Of a stretch of DNA of 64,000 nucleotides, positions 31,370 to 44,234 are shown piece after piece. The DNA comes from Mikania micrantha (lineage: Eukaryota > Streptophyta > Magnoliopsida > Asterales > Asteraceae). The stretch is from the NCBI GenBank assembly GCA_009363875.1, contig CM018682.1, forward strand, positions 62,890,031 to 62,954,030, given 5' to 3'. Each line of letters opens with the position of its first letter. Position 1 is the stretch's first letter. The translations under genes and the position numbers were made by a program. The notes below the pieces were generated by a model that saw nothing but the letters and a program-made list of their open reading frames with translations, ran no database searches and had not been told where the DNA came from.

Positions 31370-34305
31370 GCCTTATTTGACTCAATCAATTACACTTAGT
31401 TGTTGGTGGTTGTCCAAGTTGTACCCTCTCACACGTGGCCCATATCAGGCATGACCCACAAGGAGTCTACCTGTATGCGTCGGGACTTTCATGATGCCCA
31501 TATCAGCTTGACCCATTGGTCTACTGTACATGTCGGGACTTTAAGGATATCCTTTGATTCTTGATCTTTTTTGATTCTCTTGATTTCATTTGATAGTTTA
31601 AGTTATGCCCATATAGCTTGACTACAAGAGTCTACTATTTATGCCGGGACTTTCCGTGTGTTACATGTGGTTTTGATTTGCATACAACTGACATCCACCT
31701 TAATTAAAGCAATTAATGATTTCATTAGATCTTAATGATTTCATTATTTCAATGATTCACACACGGTTATGATTCCCTTGATTCTCTTGAGTTCTGATCT
31801 TTTGAATTCCATGATTCCACAATGATTATAGATTCTTGATTAGGATCCTTAGTTTACTGATCACACACTAGATTAGATTCCATAGAGTTTGATCTTTAGC
31901 TTTAGTTCTTTGATTCCACTTTGAATTTAGATTCTTGAATTTGAGCTTGATGGACTAAGGGTTTGTTTAGAATTTTAGAATTAAGGTATTACTCATAAGA
32001 GTAATTTAATTAACTTGTTAGTTTATCCTGCATAGCAATTTCCTAAACAGGAGTCTAGGAGTATAAACAATCATATACATAAGACATATAATAAGTAAAA
32101 GCATTTATGTAAAACATTTTAAATAGAAAGGTTTACGCATGCTTCTCAGCCTCGCGTTTGAAAACAAAAATGTTTAGAAAAGGGGCAATGAACTCACCTG
32201 TGTTGCTTTGTATTGAATTACCACAAAATGCGCGCTCGTTGTTGTAGCCTATGTTTCTTCAGTTCCCGAGTTGTTTTAAGAGAATTCGAACACGATAAGT
32301 ACTTATAATAGTCGTCATATCTAAGGTTTTTGGTCTCGGTGTGCAACTAAGTGTCCTATGTTACCAATGTGCTTCTAAGACTTCATCTAACTAGTCTAAC
32401 TTATTACCCATTAGTAACCCTTATCCCTCAACAATCATTACAAGTTCTTAATTTAACATGTTTTTAATTTACTCATTTTAGGTTAAACATTAAATTAGAA
32501 ATTCATTTAAATAAAGTTTAACTAGGTTTACAATTTACTTTCTTTCGTTAAAACATCATTAATTTAAGGAAGATGAGGTTTTCACATGATGGGCTTGGGT
32601 TGAGCCCATCGGACTAAACTTACGCCCACAACTAGCTCTTGATTGCCAAGTGATTATTTATCACCATCTTTGGAATAATTCGACATAGATAATTTAATTA
32701 TATCATCTAAGTTATTCCAAATTCTATTCCCATAACCCTTGCTAGTACTAAGATGAGTTCTTGTATGCATCCCATGCACACACTGCACCCATATATTTAT
32801 TCTCTTGATTTGTAAAATTAAATATGGCATCCCTCGTTTAGATATGATCATTAGTTATGTGATTTCTTGTTTTAGCCAACTCTAATTCCTTATCTTAACG
32901 AGTCCCATGCTCAACAGCACTAGACCCACCATTTTTCGTTAGTGACTAGGTTCAGAGTGCATGGAACCAGCGAACCTCTAGATAGCAAGTGTAGGTTCGG
33001 CCCAACTAAGGTTCGGCCACATGCATGTTCAGCGACCCAAGGTTCATCCAAAGTTCTGGTTCGTTCATGGGTTCGCTACATCACCTGGTTTGTTCGAGAG
33101 AAAGAAAAAAAAAGGTTCGGCCAGAGTGAGGTTCGTGGCCAGCTGGTTCGTTCAGCTCAGGTGCGGCCTCCAACAAGGTTCGGCTACCTCAGTCTTGAAT
33201 GACCAGAGGTTCGGCCGACCTGCTGTCTTGCGAACCGGCCTGTTAATCATCATCATCTTCGAATTCCTTTGTGTTACAGGCTCATCCATGGCTTTCCCAT
33301 GACCATACTAGTTCGTTTTAGGATTTCGAAAGTGTAGGATTCGTTTAAAGTGTAAGGATGCAAATCGGTTATTGTTAGAGTGAGAAACAAAAGTAAAATT
33401 CGTGATTTACCTCGAAATGTCGGCCAAACGTGGAATCTCTTCGTGGATTCTTGTTCTCCTTGATCACACGAACGATTAGGCTCCAAGATCTTGCGAAACC
33501 GATGAGAAACGATAATCTTAGAGAGAAGTTTAGAGAGAGAATCTAGAGAGAGAGGGAAACGAAATTTGTGTTAGAGATGGGTAGGTGGTGGTGGTTGTGG
33601 TCTTTATGACCACATTAAATGGGTTTGAAATACCCGGTTTCGTTCGGGTTCGTTCGGTTTTGCTCGGTTACGCGTAAAACGTCGGTTTTTCGTAGTTTTC
33701 GTAACGAAACGACTCGGTTTCTAAAATAAGATTTATAAAATTAATTTAGGTGGTTATTCCTAGTAAATTAACTAAATATCTTCTTTTTATTTTAAATTTT
33801 CAGAAATATTTCATTAACTGTTTAAAATCGAATCGTACAGTCGTCGCGCGTATTCGTTCGAATTGTCACCCTTACGAACACGACGATAACTATACTTTTC
33901 AATATGGTTTTCTACTTATCGGATATCATTCAGAACGTTAAACTTTCAGATATATTCGTACAGATCGTCACCTATACGAATAATCCGTCGATTTAGCATT
34001 CACGTAACGACATCCGTGTTGTTTTGTTCTGTAAATCCTCACATACGTTTATACATAATAAAATCCTAACATATAATCACATGATGGTTCTGTATTGCTA
34101 GGTAGTTATTTGACTGATGAACCATGTTTCTGAGTTTTGTTTCTGAATCAATTCTGAATTTTGCTCTTTGACAACACGAAATGATAATGATACATGATAT
34201 GAATATGACATGAAATGAAATATGTATAGTTTGTACCTGATTGCTGTTCATGTTACTGTTGAGATCACTGTTCCGGTGACGTTTCCGGCACCGATGTTAC
34301 AGTTC
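31370..34305 (-). repeat. Decayed LTR-like sequence, probably gypsy
   Basis: No gene is present. Three degenerate repeats of 'gcccatatcagcttgaccc...gtctactgt...gtcgggacttt' lie at 31437-31655. A 'ggttcgg' cluster lies at 32990-33215. The 'agagagaagtttagagagag' region at 33520-33550 reads on the minus strand as a CT-rich leader. 33830-34000 ('ttcaatatggtt...ggatatcattcagaacgttaaac...gtcacc') resembles 8440-8530 of the gypsy A LTR. The right end reads on the minus strand TGTAACATCGGTGCCGG from about 34305. I infer a solo or degraded gypsy LTR; the left end is unclear. Confidence 0.35.
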
Positions 34306-34709
34306 TCACAATATTACTTGTATTATTGTTTCTGTTTTCATTATATATATAACACTTAGAGAACAAGTTAGACACCAAATTCTTGACTTCAGAGGGAGTT
34401 CTAGCTTGTTCTTAGAAAAAGACTCTAACAATTGAATACTCAAAAAGAGTTCTCGATCCAAGAATTTGTAGTAGAGTCTTGTTCTTCATATTGTGATTTA
34501 ATCATCATGTCTGAAAATCAAAGCTCACCTTGATATTCAGTTGTGCATACTCTTCATTCAAAACCCTTGTTCATTTCTTTGTTTGTTTAAGTTTTTGACC
34601 TGCTAAAAGTGTTTCGTTTTGAATACAACTCATTATTCAGAATCATTCTGGTTGAACTACCTTGAGGCATCATCTTCATTGATTTTCTCTAGTTGTTCAC
34701 TACTAAACA

Positions 34710-37140
34710 ATGGTAGAAAAGTTCAACTTAGACCCACATAACACTGGATCAGCCACCAAACCCCCTATACTGGCTCGTCACCAGTATAACATTTGGCAAA
34801 CGAGGATGATCCATTTTCTGTCCAACAATTATACTGGATGTTGGAGGTAGTAATGATAGGACCTCATAAACCAATGGTCCTTGACACTGAAACTGACAAT
34901 CTGGTGCCTAAAGACCCTTGGAACTACACCGAGGAAGATTATCAGAAACTTGAGCTTGATGCCAAAGCTCAGGCTTAGCTGGCCATGGCCATACCAAATG
35001 AGATCTATTCAGGTCTCTTGCACCATGAATACGCTAAGGATTTAAGGGATGATCTAAAAGAGAAATTTGGTGGAACAACTGAGGTTGTTGCTAATACCTG
35101 GGAGATATTTGCACAATAGTATGGAACCTTCTACCAACTGAACGGTAAGTCATTGACACAAGAGTTTTAAAGGTTCACATCTCTCTTAAGTGAACTTAAA
35201 CTTGCTGGATAGGAATACCCTACCATTTCTGTCCTTAACCGTTTCCTGAGATCTCCACCAAACAAATGGGAAACCTATTCCATTGTCATGAGATCATCTA
35301 CAAATTTTGGCAACCTCTCACTTACCCAACTCCATGGTAAGTTGCTCATATTTGAGCGAGAGATTGACCAGGAAAGAAAATTTATCAACTTTTTTAAATC
35401 AACGGAGGAGTATGTTCAAGGGAACACTTCTCTTCTTAGAGACTCTCATAGCTCTGAGACATATAATCAGAGTTATGATGAGTATTTGGATATCTCCACG
35501 GGCATCTCTGCCTTAATGCTCTTTGGTGAAGATCTCTCTCTTGCTCTTGATAACATGTGTTTTTATCATAGATGACCTCCACCACCTCCCTAGTGATGAT
35601 CTGGAGGAAATGGACATTCTTAACCAGCTTTTCCTTCTTAGCATTAGAACTAACAAGTTTTATAAAAGAACTGGGAGAAAATTTCCAAGTATCCATGGTA
35701 AGACCAAGGTTGGTCTAAATAAAGCAAAAGTCCAATGTTATAAATGCCATGGCGTTGGACACTTTTCTCGGGAATGCAAAATGGCTCCCAACAGTAACAC
35801 ATATTCATATGTGACTTATCCTTCTTCACCCTCTTCAAACTCTTCTTCTTCTTCTTCTTCTCACTTCCTTAAGCACAACCCTATTGTCAATACCCCTTCT
35901 CAACTGATAAGACAATATGTACAATCTGCATATGGTAGTTTGTACCAACTCATGCCTACCAACCCCACCTTTCATGTTCTGGGTCATTCTCCTTCTCAAG
36001 CAAAAACTCCTAGCCCAAATCTCCAAAACTCACTGCCAAGTCAGCTTGCTCTATTCTCATAGGAATATGTGTATTAGAGAAGTTTGCCTGATGAGGTAGG
36101 CTCTGCTCTCATAGTCAATGAGCCCATAAAGCATGCTCTCATGGCCATTGATAACCTTCTAACTCTCCTACTCCATATGCTACTGAAACCTCTTAACAGG
36201 CTGCTCAGGTATCTCCTACTCTCATTGAGAAGCTATGTTCTAAAGCTTTCATTTAGGTATTTGCCAACATAAAGAAGGTAAATGTATTACTGCAAGAGCA
36301 GAACTTAGAACTTGAACAACTTATAACAAATAAAAACTCAGAAGTTGAAAAATTAATGAAGGATAAAAAAGCTAGATTTCATTTATGAAGTCTGAGAAAT
36401 CAGATTTACAAGCTCAATTTGACTTGCTGCAAGAGAAATATACAGCCTGCAAATATGAACTTTCTGAAACTAAAGTTATCTGCGAAAAGTGGGTGGAATC
36501 CTGCAAAGGATTTTAGTTGCTTCTAAAGAAGCAAGTTCACATCAAAGCTAAGTTTGGAATTGGATATAATCACATTTCTCCTCCCACTGATTGTACTCCA
36601 ATTGATAATAAGAAGGAAGATACTAAATCCTAACCCTTTCCTCCCACATTTCTTCCTGATATTGTCCCTGAAATAATAAACTCACCACCCAAGGTGTATT
36701 CATCTAGTATACTTCAAAAGTTTATATATCCAACTGAAACAAATTCAGAGGTATCTGAGAAAAATTCCTTAGAAAAAAATAAAATAAATGACTCTTCAAA
36801 ACAAATAGAGACTATCCCATCCATGAACACCTCTTCAATTTTTAAGATACAAATACAAAGGAAACCTCTGATGAATCCAAGGATGCCATGCTCAAAGAGA
36901 AGCACCCTATGATTAACATCAAATTTCCTCCCTCCTATCCTTATTCTCCTTACCCAATAATGAAAACTAATTAACCTTTCATCCCAAATTACTCTGCTCT
37001 TTCACCTTCTTGTACTAAATGCTTCAAGTACAATCATACCACTGAGGAGTGTTGGTCAAAGAGTTCTCTTGAAAAGCTCAAAAATAAACTAAAGGCTGAA
37101 AAGGCCTCTACCTCTAAAACAACACCTTCAACAAGGTGAA
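34710..37140 (+). pseudogene. gag: Sirevirus gag, copy 1 (broken)
   Basis: It starts at the ATG at 34710 (MVEKFNLDPHNTGSATKPP), the same N-terminus as copy 2. Further blocks: 'GPHKPMVLDTETDNLVPKDP' (34856-34918), 'QKLELDAKA' (34945), the CCHC zinc knuckle CYKCHGVGHFSREC at about 35735-35776, a coiled-coil-like stretch at 36270-36500 ('LEQLITNKNSEVEKL'), and a second knuckle-like CFKYNHTTEECW at about 37020-37056. At least a dozen stops and several frame changes occur (for example near 34830, 34977, 35575, 36062 and 36270). In working Sireviruses gag packages the RNA in cytoplasmic particles. Confidence 0.8.
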
Positions 37141-37439
37141 AAATACCAAAAAGACAAATAAGGAAACGATTACAAGCCCTATGCCACATCCTTCCTTTTA
37201 CAGCTGGACCCTCACCCTTTCACTCTCCAACAGTTACTTCATCACATTATACATCAGTTGCAGCAAACTCGCCCTCTGTAAATTCACATATTGATGTTTT
37301 ATGTCAAAATCAAACACAGTTGATTATGATGATGCAACAACTGATGAATAATGTGAAGAAATAAGCCGACTCACAAATATTTTCTTTACCTAACTAAATA
37401 ATAGACTCATATCTAACTCATTGCATGTAATCCTTATGC

Positions 37440-39720
37440 AGGATGTAGGTCTATCCCAAATAACTTCACTCCAAATAATGGAGTATATGTGTCCTTTAGA
37501 AATGATGCAAAGGGTTGGATAGTTGGGACTGGCTCTGTCTCATATGGAAAATTGCACTTTAATGATGTTAGCTTGGTTCAAAATATCAAGTTTTGTCTCT
37601 TGAGCATTTCTCAATTACCTGACAATAATTACTGCTCATATTTCACTAGAGAAAGCTGCAAAATCCTTTCCCCTAAAATAAATTCTAAAATAAAGGTCTT
37701 AATTAACCAACACACTCTCTTGACTGCCAAGAGAAGTGGAAATGTCTATGTTGTCAACATGGCAACTGATTCACAATCCTCAGCTCCCACTTGCTTCATT
37801 TCTATGGTTTCATCTTCGAAAACTGCCTTATGGTACAGAAGATTCAGCCACCTAAATCATCAATTTCTTCATAAGCTTTCCACTTTGTCACTTGTAAGAA
37901 GATTATCTTTCAAAGATTTCACTTTGAAGGTCAATGTGATTCTCGCATAAAGGGAAGCAACATAAATCATCACATAAGTCTATTGAGGAATCAAAAACAG
38001 CAGCATGTCTTCGCATGCTTAATATGGACTTGTTAGTCCAGTGAAGGTTGCTAGCCTAGCTAGAAGGAAGTACTGCTTAGTTATTGTAGATTATTGCTCA
38101 AGATATTGTTGGACATTCTTTCTATTTAGCAAGGATGAGACTGCTGACAAAATAAAAGCCTTGGTCTCTCAGATTGAAAGACAATTTGATCTTCCAGTCA
38201 AAACAATAAGGAATGACAATGGGACTGAACTCAAGAATCAAGTTTCTTGATGAGTTTTGTACCTTGAAGGGAATTATGAGACAATATAGTGTTGCTAGGA
38301 CTCCTTCTCAAAATGGAGTACCTAAAAGGAAAAATAGGGCACTTATTAAAGCAACTAGAACAAGGCAAGCAGACTCAGGACTACCATTATCTTTCTGGGA
38401 AGAAGCAGTAAACACTGCTTGTTATGTCTTGAACAGAGTTCATATTGTAAAAAGACATAATAAGACTGCTTATGAAGTTCTTAATAAAACAAAGCCTCTC
38501 ATCTCCTTTTTTAGAGTATTTGGATGTCCCTGCTTCATACTAAACACAAAGGATTCACTGTCCAAGTTTGCTGCAAAAGTGGACTCAGGATACTTTGTGT
38601 GATATTCTCAAAATTCAAATGCCTATAGGAAATCCAATCTTAGAACAAAGATTGCTGAAGAGACCATCGATGTAAAATTCAGTGAATTCTCATCCCCTTC
38701 TTTTCCTGCTACTCCTGAAGATTTGTTTGATCTTGAAAATCTTACCAATCTTCCTTCTGTCTCAGTCTTACCCACCTCTTCTGAATATTGCCAAACCTCA
38801 GAAGACTTGTCATCAATTGAAGATTTCTCAAGTTGTCCTTCATCATTTCATATAACTTCACATCTAAGAAACTTTCAAATTCTTGTTGAGCATGTTTCAA
38901 CCTCTTCAACTCCAATTGTTGAGCATGCATCAACAATTCCTCCTGTATTGGAACCCACTCCTCTCCCTGTTGAACATCTTTCTCCCATTGAGAACTCCTC
39001 ATCATCTGATGATGCTTCTACAAATAGTTGTCTAGAGATCATTCCTTATGAAAAAAATCACACTCTGGAAAAAATCTTAGGTGATCTAAACAAAGGTGTT
39101 CAAACAAGAAGCCAAATTTCAAACTTGTGTCTTCATGCAGTCTTCTTGTCTCAAATAGAGCCATCTAAATACCAAGAAGCTCTAAAATATAGCAATTGGG
39201 TTGAAGCTATGCAAGAAGAACTGCTTTAATTTAAAAGAAAATGTTTGGACACTATGTCCCCTGCCAAAGGACAAATATCCTATAGGTACTATATGGGTCT
39301 TTAGAAATAAAACAGATGACAAAGGCATTCTAGTAAAAACAAATCCAGATTGGTAGTTCATGGTTACTTCCAAGAGGAAGGCATAGACTATGATGAAATC
39401 TTTGCTCGGGTAACTAGACTAGAAGCTAAAAGAATCTTTCTTCATTTTGCGATCTCTCATAAAATAAAAGTATTTCAAATGGATATCAAGAGTGCCTTCC
39501 TATATGGGACAACAAAAGAGGAGGTCCATGTCTGTCAACCACCAGGTTTTGATGACGTTCATCATCTTGACTGGGTGTATAGACTGGACAAGGCATTGTA
39601 TGGACTAAAACAAGCTCCAAGAGCCTGGTATGAAACCTTATCTCAATTTCTTCATTCAAATAAATTACCAAGGTAATCATAGACAAAATATTGTTCATTA
39701 AAAGACTGGAAAAGACCTTC
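37440..39720 (+). pseudogene. pol: Sirevirus pol, copy 1, part 1: protease-linked region, integrase, RT start (broken)
   Basis: 37489-37950 holds the block after the protease ('KGWIVGTGSV', 'LLSISQL') and the GAG-pre-integrase motif 'ALWYRRFSHLNHQ'. 38041-38600 is the integrase core: 'CLVIVDYCSRYCWTFFLF', 'NDNGTELKNQ' and 'VPKRKNRALI', matching the second D and the E of the DDE set, with a frame change near 38235. 38723-39229 is the linker with an SNWVEAMQEEL end. 39350-39676 is RT with 'YDEIFARVTRLEAKR', 'FQMDIKSAFLYG', 'VYRLDKALYGLKQAPRAWYE'. Stops near 38003, 38250, 38602, 39228 and 39676 break it. RT is interrupted at 39725 just before the YVDD box by the nested gypsy element. Confidence 0.85.
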
Positions 39721-39725
39721 TTTTG

Positions 39726-40168
39726 TGTGACATCCAAACATTTCGGGTTAACTTTGTTAACCAAAAATTAACAGAAATTGTACGAAATCATACAAAACCA
39801 AACTAGAAGGACTAGAACTGAACAAAAATAGTTTAGAAACCTTAAAAATTAGAAGGATTAAACTTGTAATTACATAATATGCTCAATTTTGACTTTACAA
39901 GTCAAAATTCGGGTGAATCAACAAATGGAATTCGAAATTCGTATCAATACACTGTTATTAACCGAATTAAACACTCAATAAACTCATAGTGATGATGATT
40001 AAGAATGATCATCAGTTATTACATCCATAATGATGGAATTAAACGACCTAGTAACTCAAAAGTCGAAAACCGTCTCTAGTAATCATCAAACACATATAAT
40101 TCAACATGAATCGATCGAATTTCCATTTTCAAACATTTAGTCGGCACCCAAGGGAGCTTTACCATCCA
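39726..40168 (+). repeat. 5' LTR fragment of gypsy element B
   Basis: It matches the first part of the 3' LTR (42375-42743) nearly base for base from 'gtttagaaaccttaaaaatta' onward, but carries about 70 extra bases near its start ('ttcgggttaactttgttaacc', 39752-39772, a palindrome). The match stops at 'ttaccatcca' (40168), where RNase H coding sequence begins. Confidence 0.85.
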
Positions 40169-41871
40169 CGACAATTGTGGTGTATTGCTTACACTTCACG
40201 ACAATTGAGACCTCATGAAAAGAATTATACTACTCATGACTTGGAGTTAGAAGCAGTAGTGTTTGCCTTGAAGATTTTGAGGCACTATTTATATGGAACC
40301 AGGTGCACCATTTACACTGATCATAAGAGTTTGCAACATATCTTTGATCAGAAGGAGCTCAATATGAGACAACAACGATGGGTAGAATAGACAAACGATT
40401 ATGAATGCGCAATCAAATATCATCCTGGCAAAGTTAACATGGTAGCTTATGCTCTAAGCATGAAGGAGACGGCACAAACTGGACAATTTCACGCACCTCA
40501 GTTAATGATACATACTGATTTACCTGACAAGGTACGCAGTGCTCAACCTGAAGCTTTACGCAAGGAAAACCTGGAAAAGGAATCCTTACGAGGAATGGAA
40601 AAACAATTGGATGCCATGACTGATGGAACTCATTGTTTTATGAAACGACTCTGGATACCTTTTCTTGGTGGTCTGAGGGAAATCGTGATGGATGAAGCGC
40701 ACAAATGTAGATATTCAGTCCATCCGGAGTCAGACAAAATGTATCATGACTTGAAGGCACTTTATTGGTGGCCTCACATTAAAGCTGGCATTTCTAAGTA
40801 CGTTAGCAAATGCTTGACTTGTTCCAAAGTTAAAATGGAATATCAAAAGCCATCTGGTTTGCTGCAGCAACCAGAAATACCTATGTTGAAATGGGAATAT
40901 ATTTCAATGGATTTCATTACTAAGTTACCCCTTACAGCAAGTGGATGTGATACCATATGGGTAATTGTTGACCGATTAATGAAATCTGCAGATTTCCTAG
41001 CTATTAAGAAAACCTACAAAATGGAGAAATTAACACGTATTTATATAAAGGAAGTCGTATCGCGACATGGCGTACCGATATGGCTTGGTCAAAGTGAACG
41101 TACAATCCAAACACTTGAGGATATGTTAAGGGCTTGTGTAATTGATTTTGGTGATAGCTGGGAAACCCACTTACTGTTAATGGAATTCTCTTACAATAAC
41201 AATTATCACATAAGTATTCAAGCGACACCTTTTGAGGATTTAACGGTCGTTAATGTCAATCACCAGTATGCTGGGCTGAAATTGGTGACAGTCAATTAAC
41301 AGGACCTGAACTAGTACACGAAACGACTGAGAAGATTGTATAAATCCAGAACCGTACGGTAGCGGCTCGGGATCGACAAAAGAGGTACGTTGACAAGCGT
41401 CGAAAACCATTAGAATTTTAGGTAGGAGACCGAGTTCTTCAAAAAGTATCACCTTGGAAAGGTGTGATGCAATTCGGTAAGCGCGGGAAGATTAGCCCAC
41501 GTTGCGTAGGACCTTGTGAGTTCCTGAAAAGGATTGGTCCGGTAGCGTATCAACTTAAATTACCGGTTGAACTCAACGAAGTTCATGATGTATTTCATGT
41601 TTCAAACATGAAGAAATGTCTTTCTGATGAGACACTGGTAGTACCACTTGAAGAAATACAAGTGGATGAACAGTTACGGTTCATCGAAGAACCAGTAGAA
41701 ATCATAGACCGAGAGGTCAAACAACTTAAACGAAGCAAAATCCCAATAGTCAAGATCCGTTGGAATTCAAAACGTGGACCTGAGTTTACATGGGAGAGAG
41801 AGGATCAAATGATGATAAAGTATCCTCAATTGTTCAAAAAAACAACTACAAACACTGACAAAGCACGTTAA
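40169..41871 (+). pseudogene. pol: gypsy pol fragment: RNase H, integrase (core deletion), chromodomain-like end (element B)
   Basis: 40180-40540: RNase H C-terminal half with 'SRQLRPHEKNYTTHDLELEA', 'TDHKSLQHIFDQ' and a stop near 40389. 40580-41299: integrase with zinc finger ('HKCRYSVHP', 'CLTCSKVK') and 'SMDFITKLP'. The sequence then jumps within 'GVPIWLGQSERTIQ' at about 41075-41090, so the segment with the second catalytic aspartate (present in element A as SDRDAQF) is absent; the frame stays open across the gap. 41464-41871: C-terminal block with 'IRWNSKRGPEFTWERED', ending at the stop at 41869-41871. A further frame break lies between 41299 and 41464. Compared with element A it lacks protease and RT completely. 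Confidence 0.88.
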
Positions 41872-42374
41872 ATTTCGGGACGAAATTTACTTCAACAAGA
41901 GGATGATGTGCTACCTCACACTCAGTTTCAGATTTCAAATTGTAAGCACAAACATCTTATACATTTGGTTTTATTACAAACAGTTGTGCTGAACACAAAC
42001 ATTGTAGATTTCAAACACTTACAATTGATGTGGTACATTTCAAACACTTACATTTTATATGCTGCATTTCATGGTAGTACAAACATGATTAGTTACAAAC
42101 ATTTTGCTATGTGCAAGGCTACATTGTACAGTATGATACATCACAAACATTCACAATTAGGTAAATGAAATGGTGTGCATACAAACAGTTACATAAAACG
42201 ATTACACTTTGGTGTAATGTTAAAAACATTGAACCTTTGTGTGCGAGTACACACAAGTATAGAGAATGATCGAACATTGCACTAACACGTACATTTTGAA
42301 CTCACAAGTAGTATTCTAAGCATTCCTAACGTTTGGCAATTTGTGGTACGAAAATTTCTTCAACAAGGGGATGA
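41872..42374 (+). other. pol-to-LTR spacer with two polypurine-tract-like motifs (element B)
   Basis: The motif 'cgggacgaaatttacttcaa' plus 'caagaggatgatgtg' follows pol at 41876-41912, and 'acgaaaatttcttcaac' plus 'aaggggatgatg' lies directly before the LTR at 42348-42376. Between them are degenerate 'acaaacattt' and 'gtagtacaaac' repeats. The layout is the same as in element A (2447-2975). Confidence 0.7.
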
Positions 42375-44234
42375 TGTGACATACAAAATCAAACTGGAAA
42401 AACAAGTTTAGAAACCTTAAAAATTACAAGGATTAAACTTGTAATTACATAATATGCTCAATTTTGACTTTGAAAGTCAAAATTCGGGTGAATCATCAAA
42501 TGGTATTCGAAATTCTTATCAATACACTGTTATTAACCGAATTAAACACTCAATAAACTCATAGTGATGATGATTAACAATGATCATCAGTTATTACATC
42601 CATAATGATGGAATTAAACGACCTAGTAACTCAAAAGTCGAAAACCGTCTCTAGTAATCATCAAACACATATAATTCAACATGAATCGATCGAATTTCCA
42701 TTTTCAAACTTTTAGTCGGCACCCAAGGGAGCTTTACCATCCAACAATTCAATTCCAGGAGCCTTTGATAGAAGAAATTGATCGAGAGCCGGTCGAAACT
42801 CCACCTTTTAGTCGAATCATATCACTTTGACAACACGCGAAGTAAGGATCGACTCCTACACAACCTGTATGTCTCGATTAAGGAAAGCCCTATGTCAATT
42901 TTAAGTTTTAATATCGAATTACAAGAGTTCGACTATTAGGGTTCATCATATGGAACGAATTGGGGCTTTCAATTTAATCGAACTCAGAAACCAAATTAAA
43001 TCATGTCAACAGCTTCGGAATAATGTGTTTAATGAAAACCCTATGTTAATTTATACAACAACAACGAATTGAGGAATTTTGAATTCTAGGGTTCTTGATA
43101 TAAAACCATTTGGGGATTTCTATATAAATGAATTCAAAAACCAAATTGATTCACATCACAAGCTTCGAAGGACCTAGATTAACAAAAACCCTATGTTGAT
43201 TAAATCAAATAACATTGATTTGATTTCAAACCGGTTACGTGAGTTGAACCATAAAACGTTTTGTGGTTTTGTCATTCAAATGAGCATGAAAATTAAATTA
43301 AATGGTACAGAGGGTTTCAAAATTCCTTGATTTATGAAAATCCTATGAAATGGGGTACTTAAATTAGCGAATTTAACGAAATTGAATCATGGGATAGAGG
43401 GGTTAGATTCGAATATGTGTAGTTTCATAAAATCGAATGATTTTGGCCAAAATAATTCAATTAAGCTCATTGATTGACTCATCTGAATCCATAGAACAAT
43501 AACCCTATGATTACAGGTTCAATGGTGATCGGATCGTGGGTTAATTTGAACCCATTTGGGTTCGGTTGCGTAGCAAAGGGAAACTGGGAGTTTAGAGCTT
43601 AAAACAATTAAGAATAAATATCTGTTGAATACCCTAGCAGGCTGAGATGGTAAGGTCCATGTGTTTGGTGTGGGAGGTCGCGGGTTCGAACCTGAGGGCC
43701 ACCGGTTTTGCACCAAAGGACTATTTTTGGTATTTTTACGATAGCTTCTTTATTCTAACTCTGTTTTAGTCCGTTAGGGTATCACAACAGATATTGAGAC
43801 TAGCTATCATGACTATGCAATGTGTGATTATGTGATCTTCAAACATTACTAACAAACATTTTGTTCAAACATTTGTGATTATTTATACAAACCTGTGTAC
43901 ACACCAACCTTGCGTTGACTATACTTGCATGCTTTCTCATGATGCTAAGACACAAGCACGGGCAAGCAGGGACTTGGATGTTGAGTCTCATGCATCATTT
44001 GAGTTTAATTGTTTTGAATTTATCATTTAAATATTGTAATTCATGTTTTGAAACAGTCTTGTTTCTTCATAGATTTTCAAACGTTTCCACAACGCTACTT
44101 TTTATTTATTACAATTGTGACCAAATTATGTTTGAAAAGCATATAGAGGTCTTTGTCTATGTCTAATGACTAAGATCCTGGTTTGTCACGCCCTAACGGT
44201 ATGCTTCTTTCAATGGGAAAGTGAGGGTGTGACA
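42375..44234 (+). repeat. 3' LTR of gypsy element B (1860 bp)
   Basis: Starts TGTGACATAC right after the polypurine tract and ends GTGACA before the target duplication. Contents include repeated 'aaaaccctatg...tt' units at 42890-43200 and a tRNA-like segment at 43636-43706. No ORF with a known domain. Confidence 0.88.
43636..43706 (+). repeat. tRNA-like segment inside the gypsy B LTR
   Basis: An A-box-like 'ggctgagatggtaagg' (43640-43655) is followed by a B box 'GGTTCGAACCT' (43683-43693) at tRNA-like spacing, within a GC-richer island of the LTR. It probably derives from a tRNA or SINE captured in the LTR; the acceptor ends do not pair, so it is not called as a tRNA gene. Confidence 0.45.

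Larger units (their letters stand above)
39726..44234 (+). mobile_element. Ty3/gypsy element B, nested in Sirevirus copy 1, internally deleted
   Basis: LTR ends TGTGACATCC (39726) and ...GGTGTGACA (44234) are flanked by TTTTG (39721-39725) and TTCTG (44235-44239), a 5-bp target duplication with one change. The host copia frame is split just before its YVDD box and resumes at 44240, which confirms the borders. Structure: 5' LTR fragment (39726-40168), abrupt fusion into RNase H, integrase, C-terminal block, spacer with two polypurine-like motifs, and a full 3' LTR (42375-44234, 1860 bp). The rest of the 5' LTR, the primer site, gag, protease and RT are missing. It is closely related to element A (same protein blocks and spacer). 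Confidence 0.92.
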
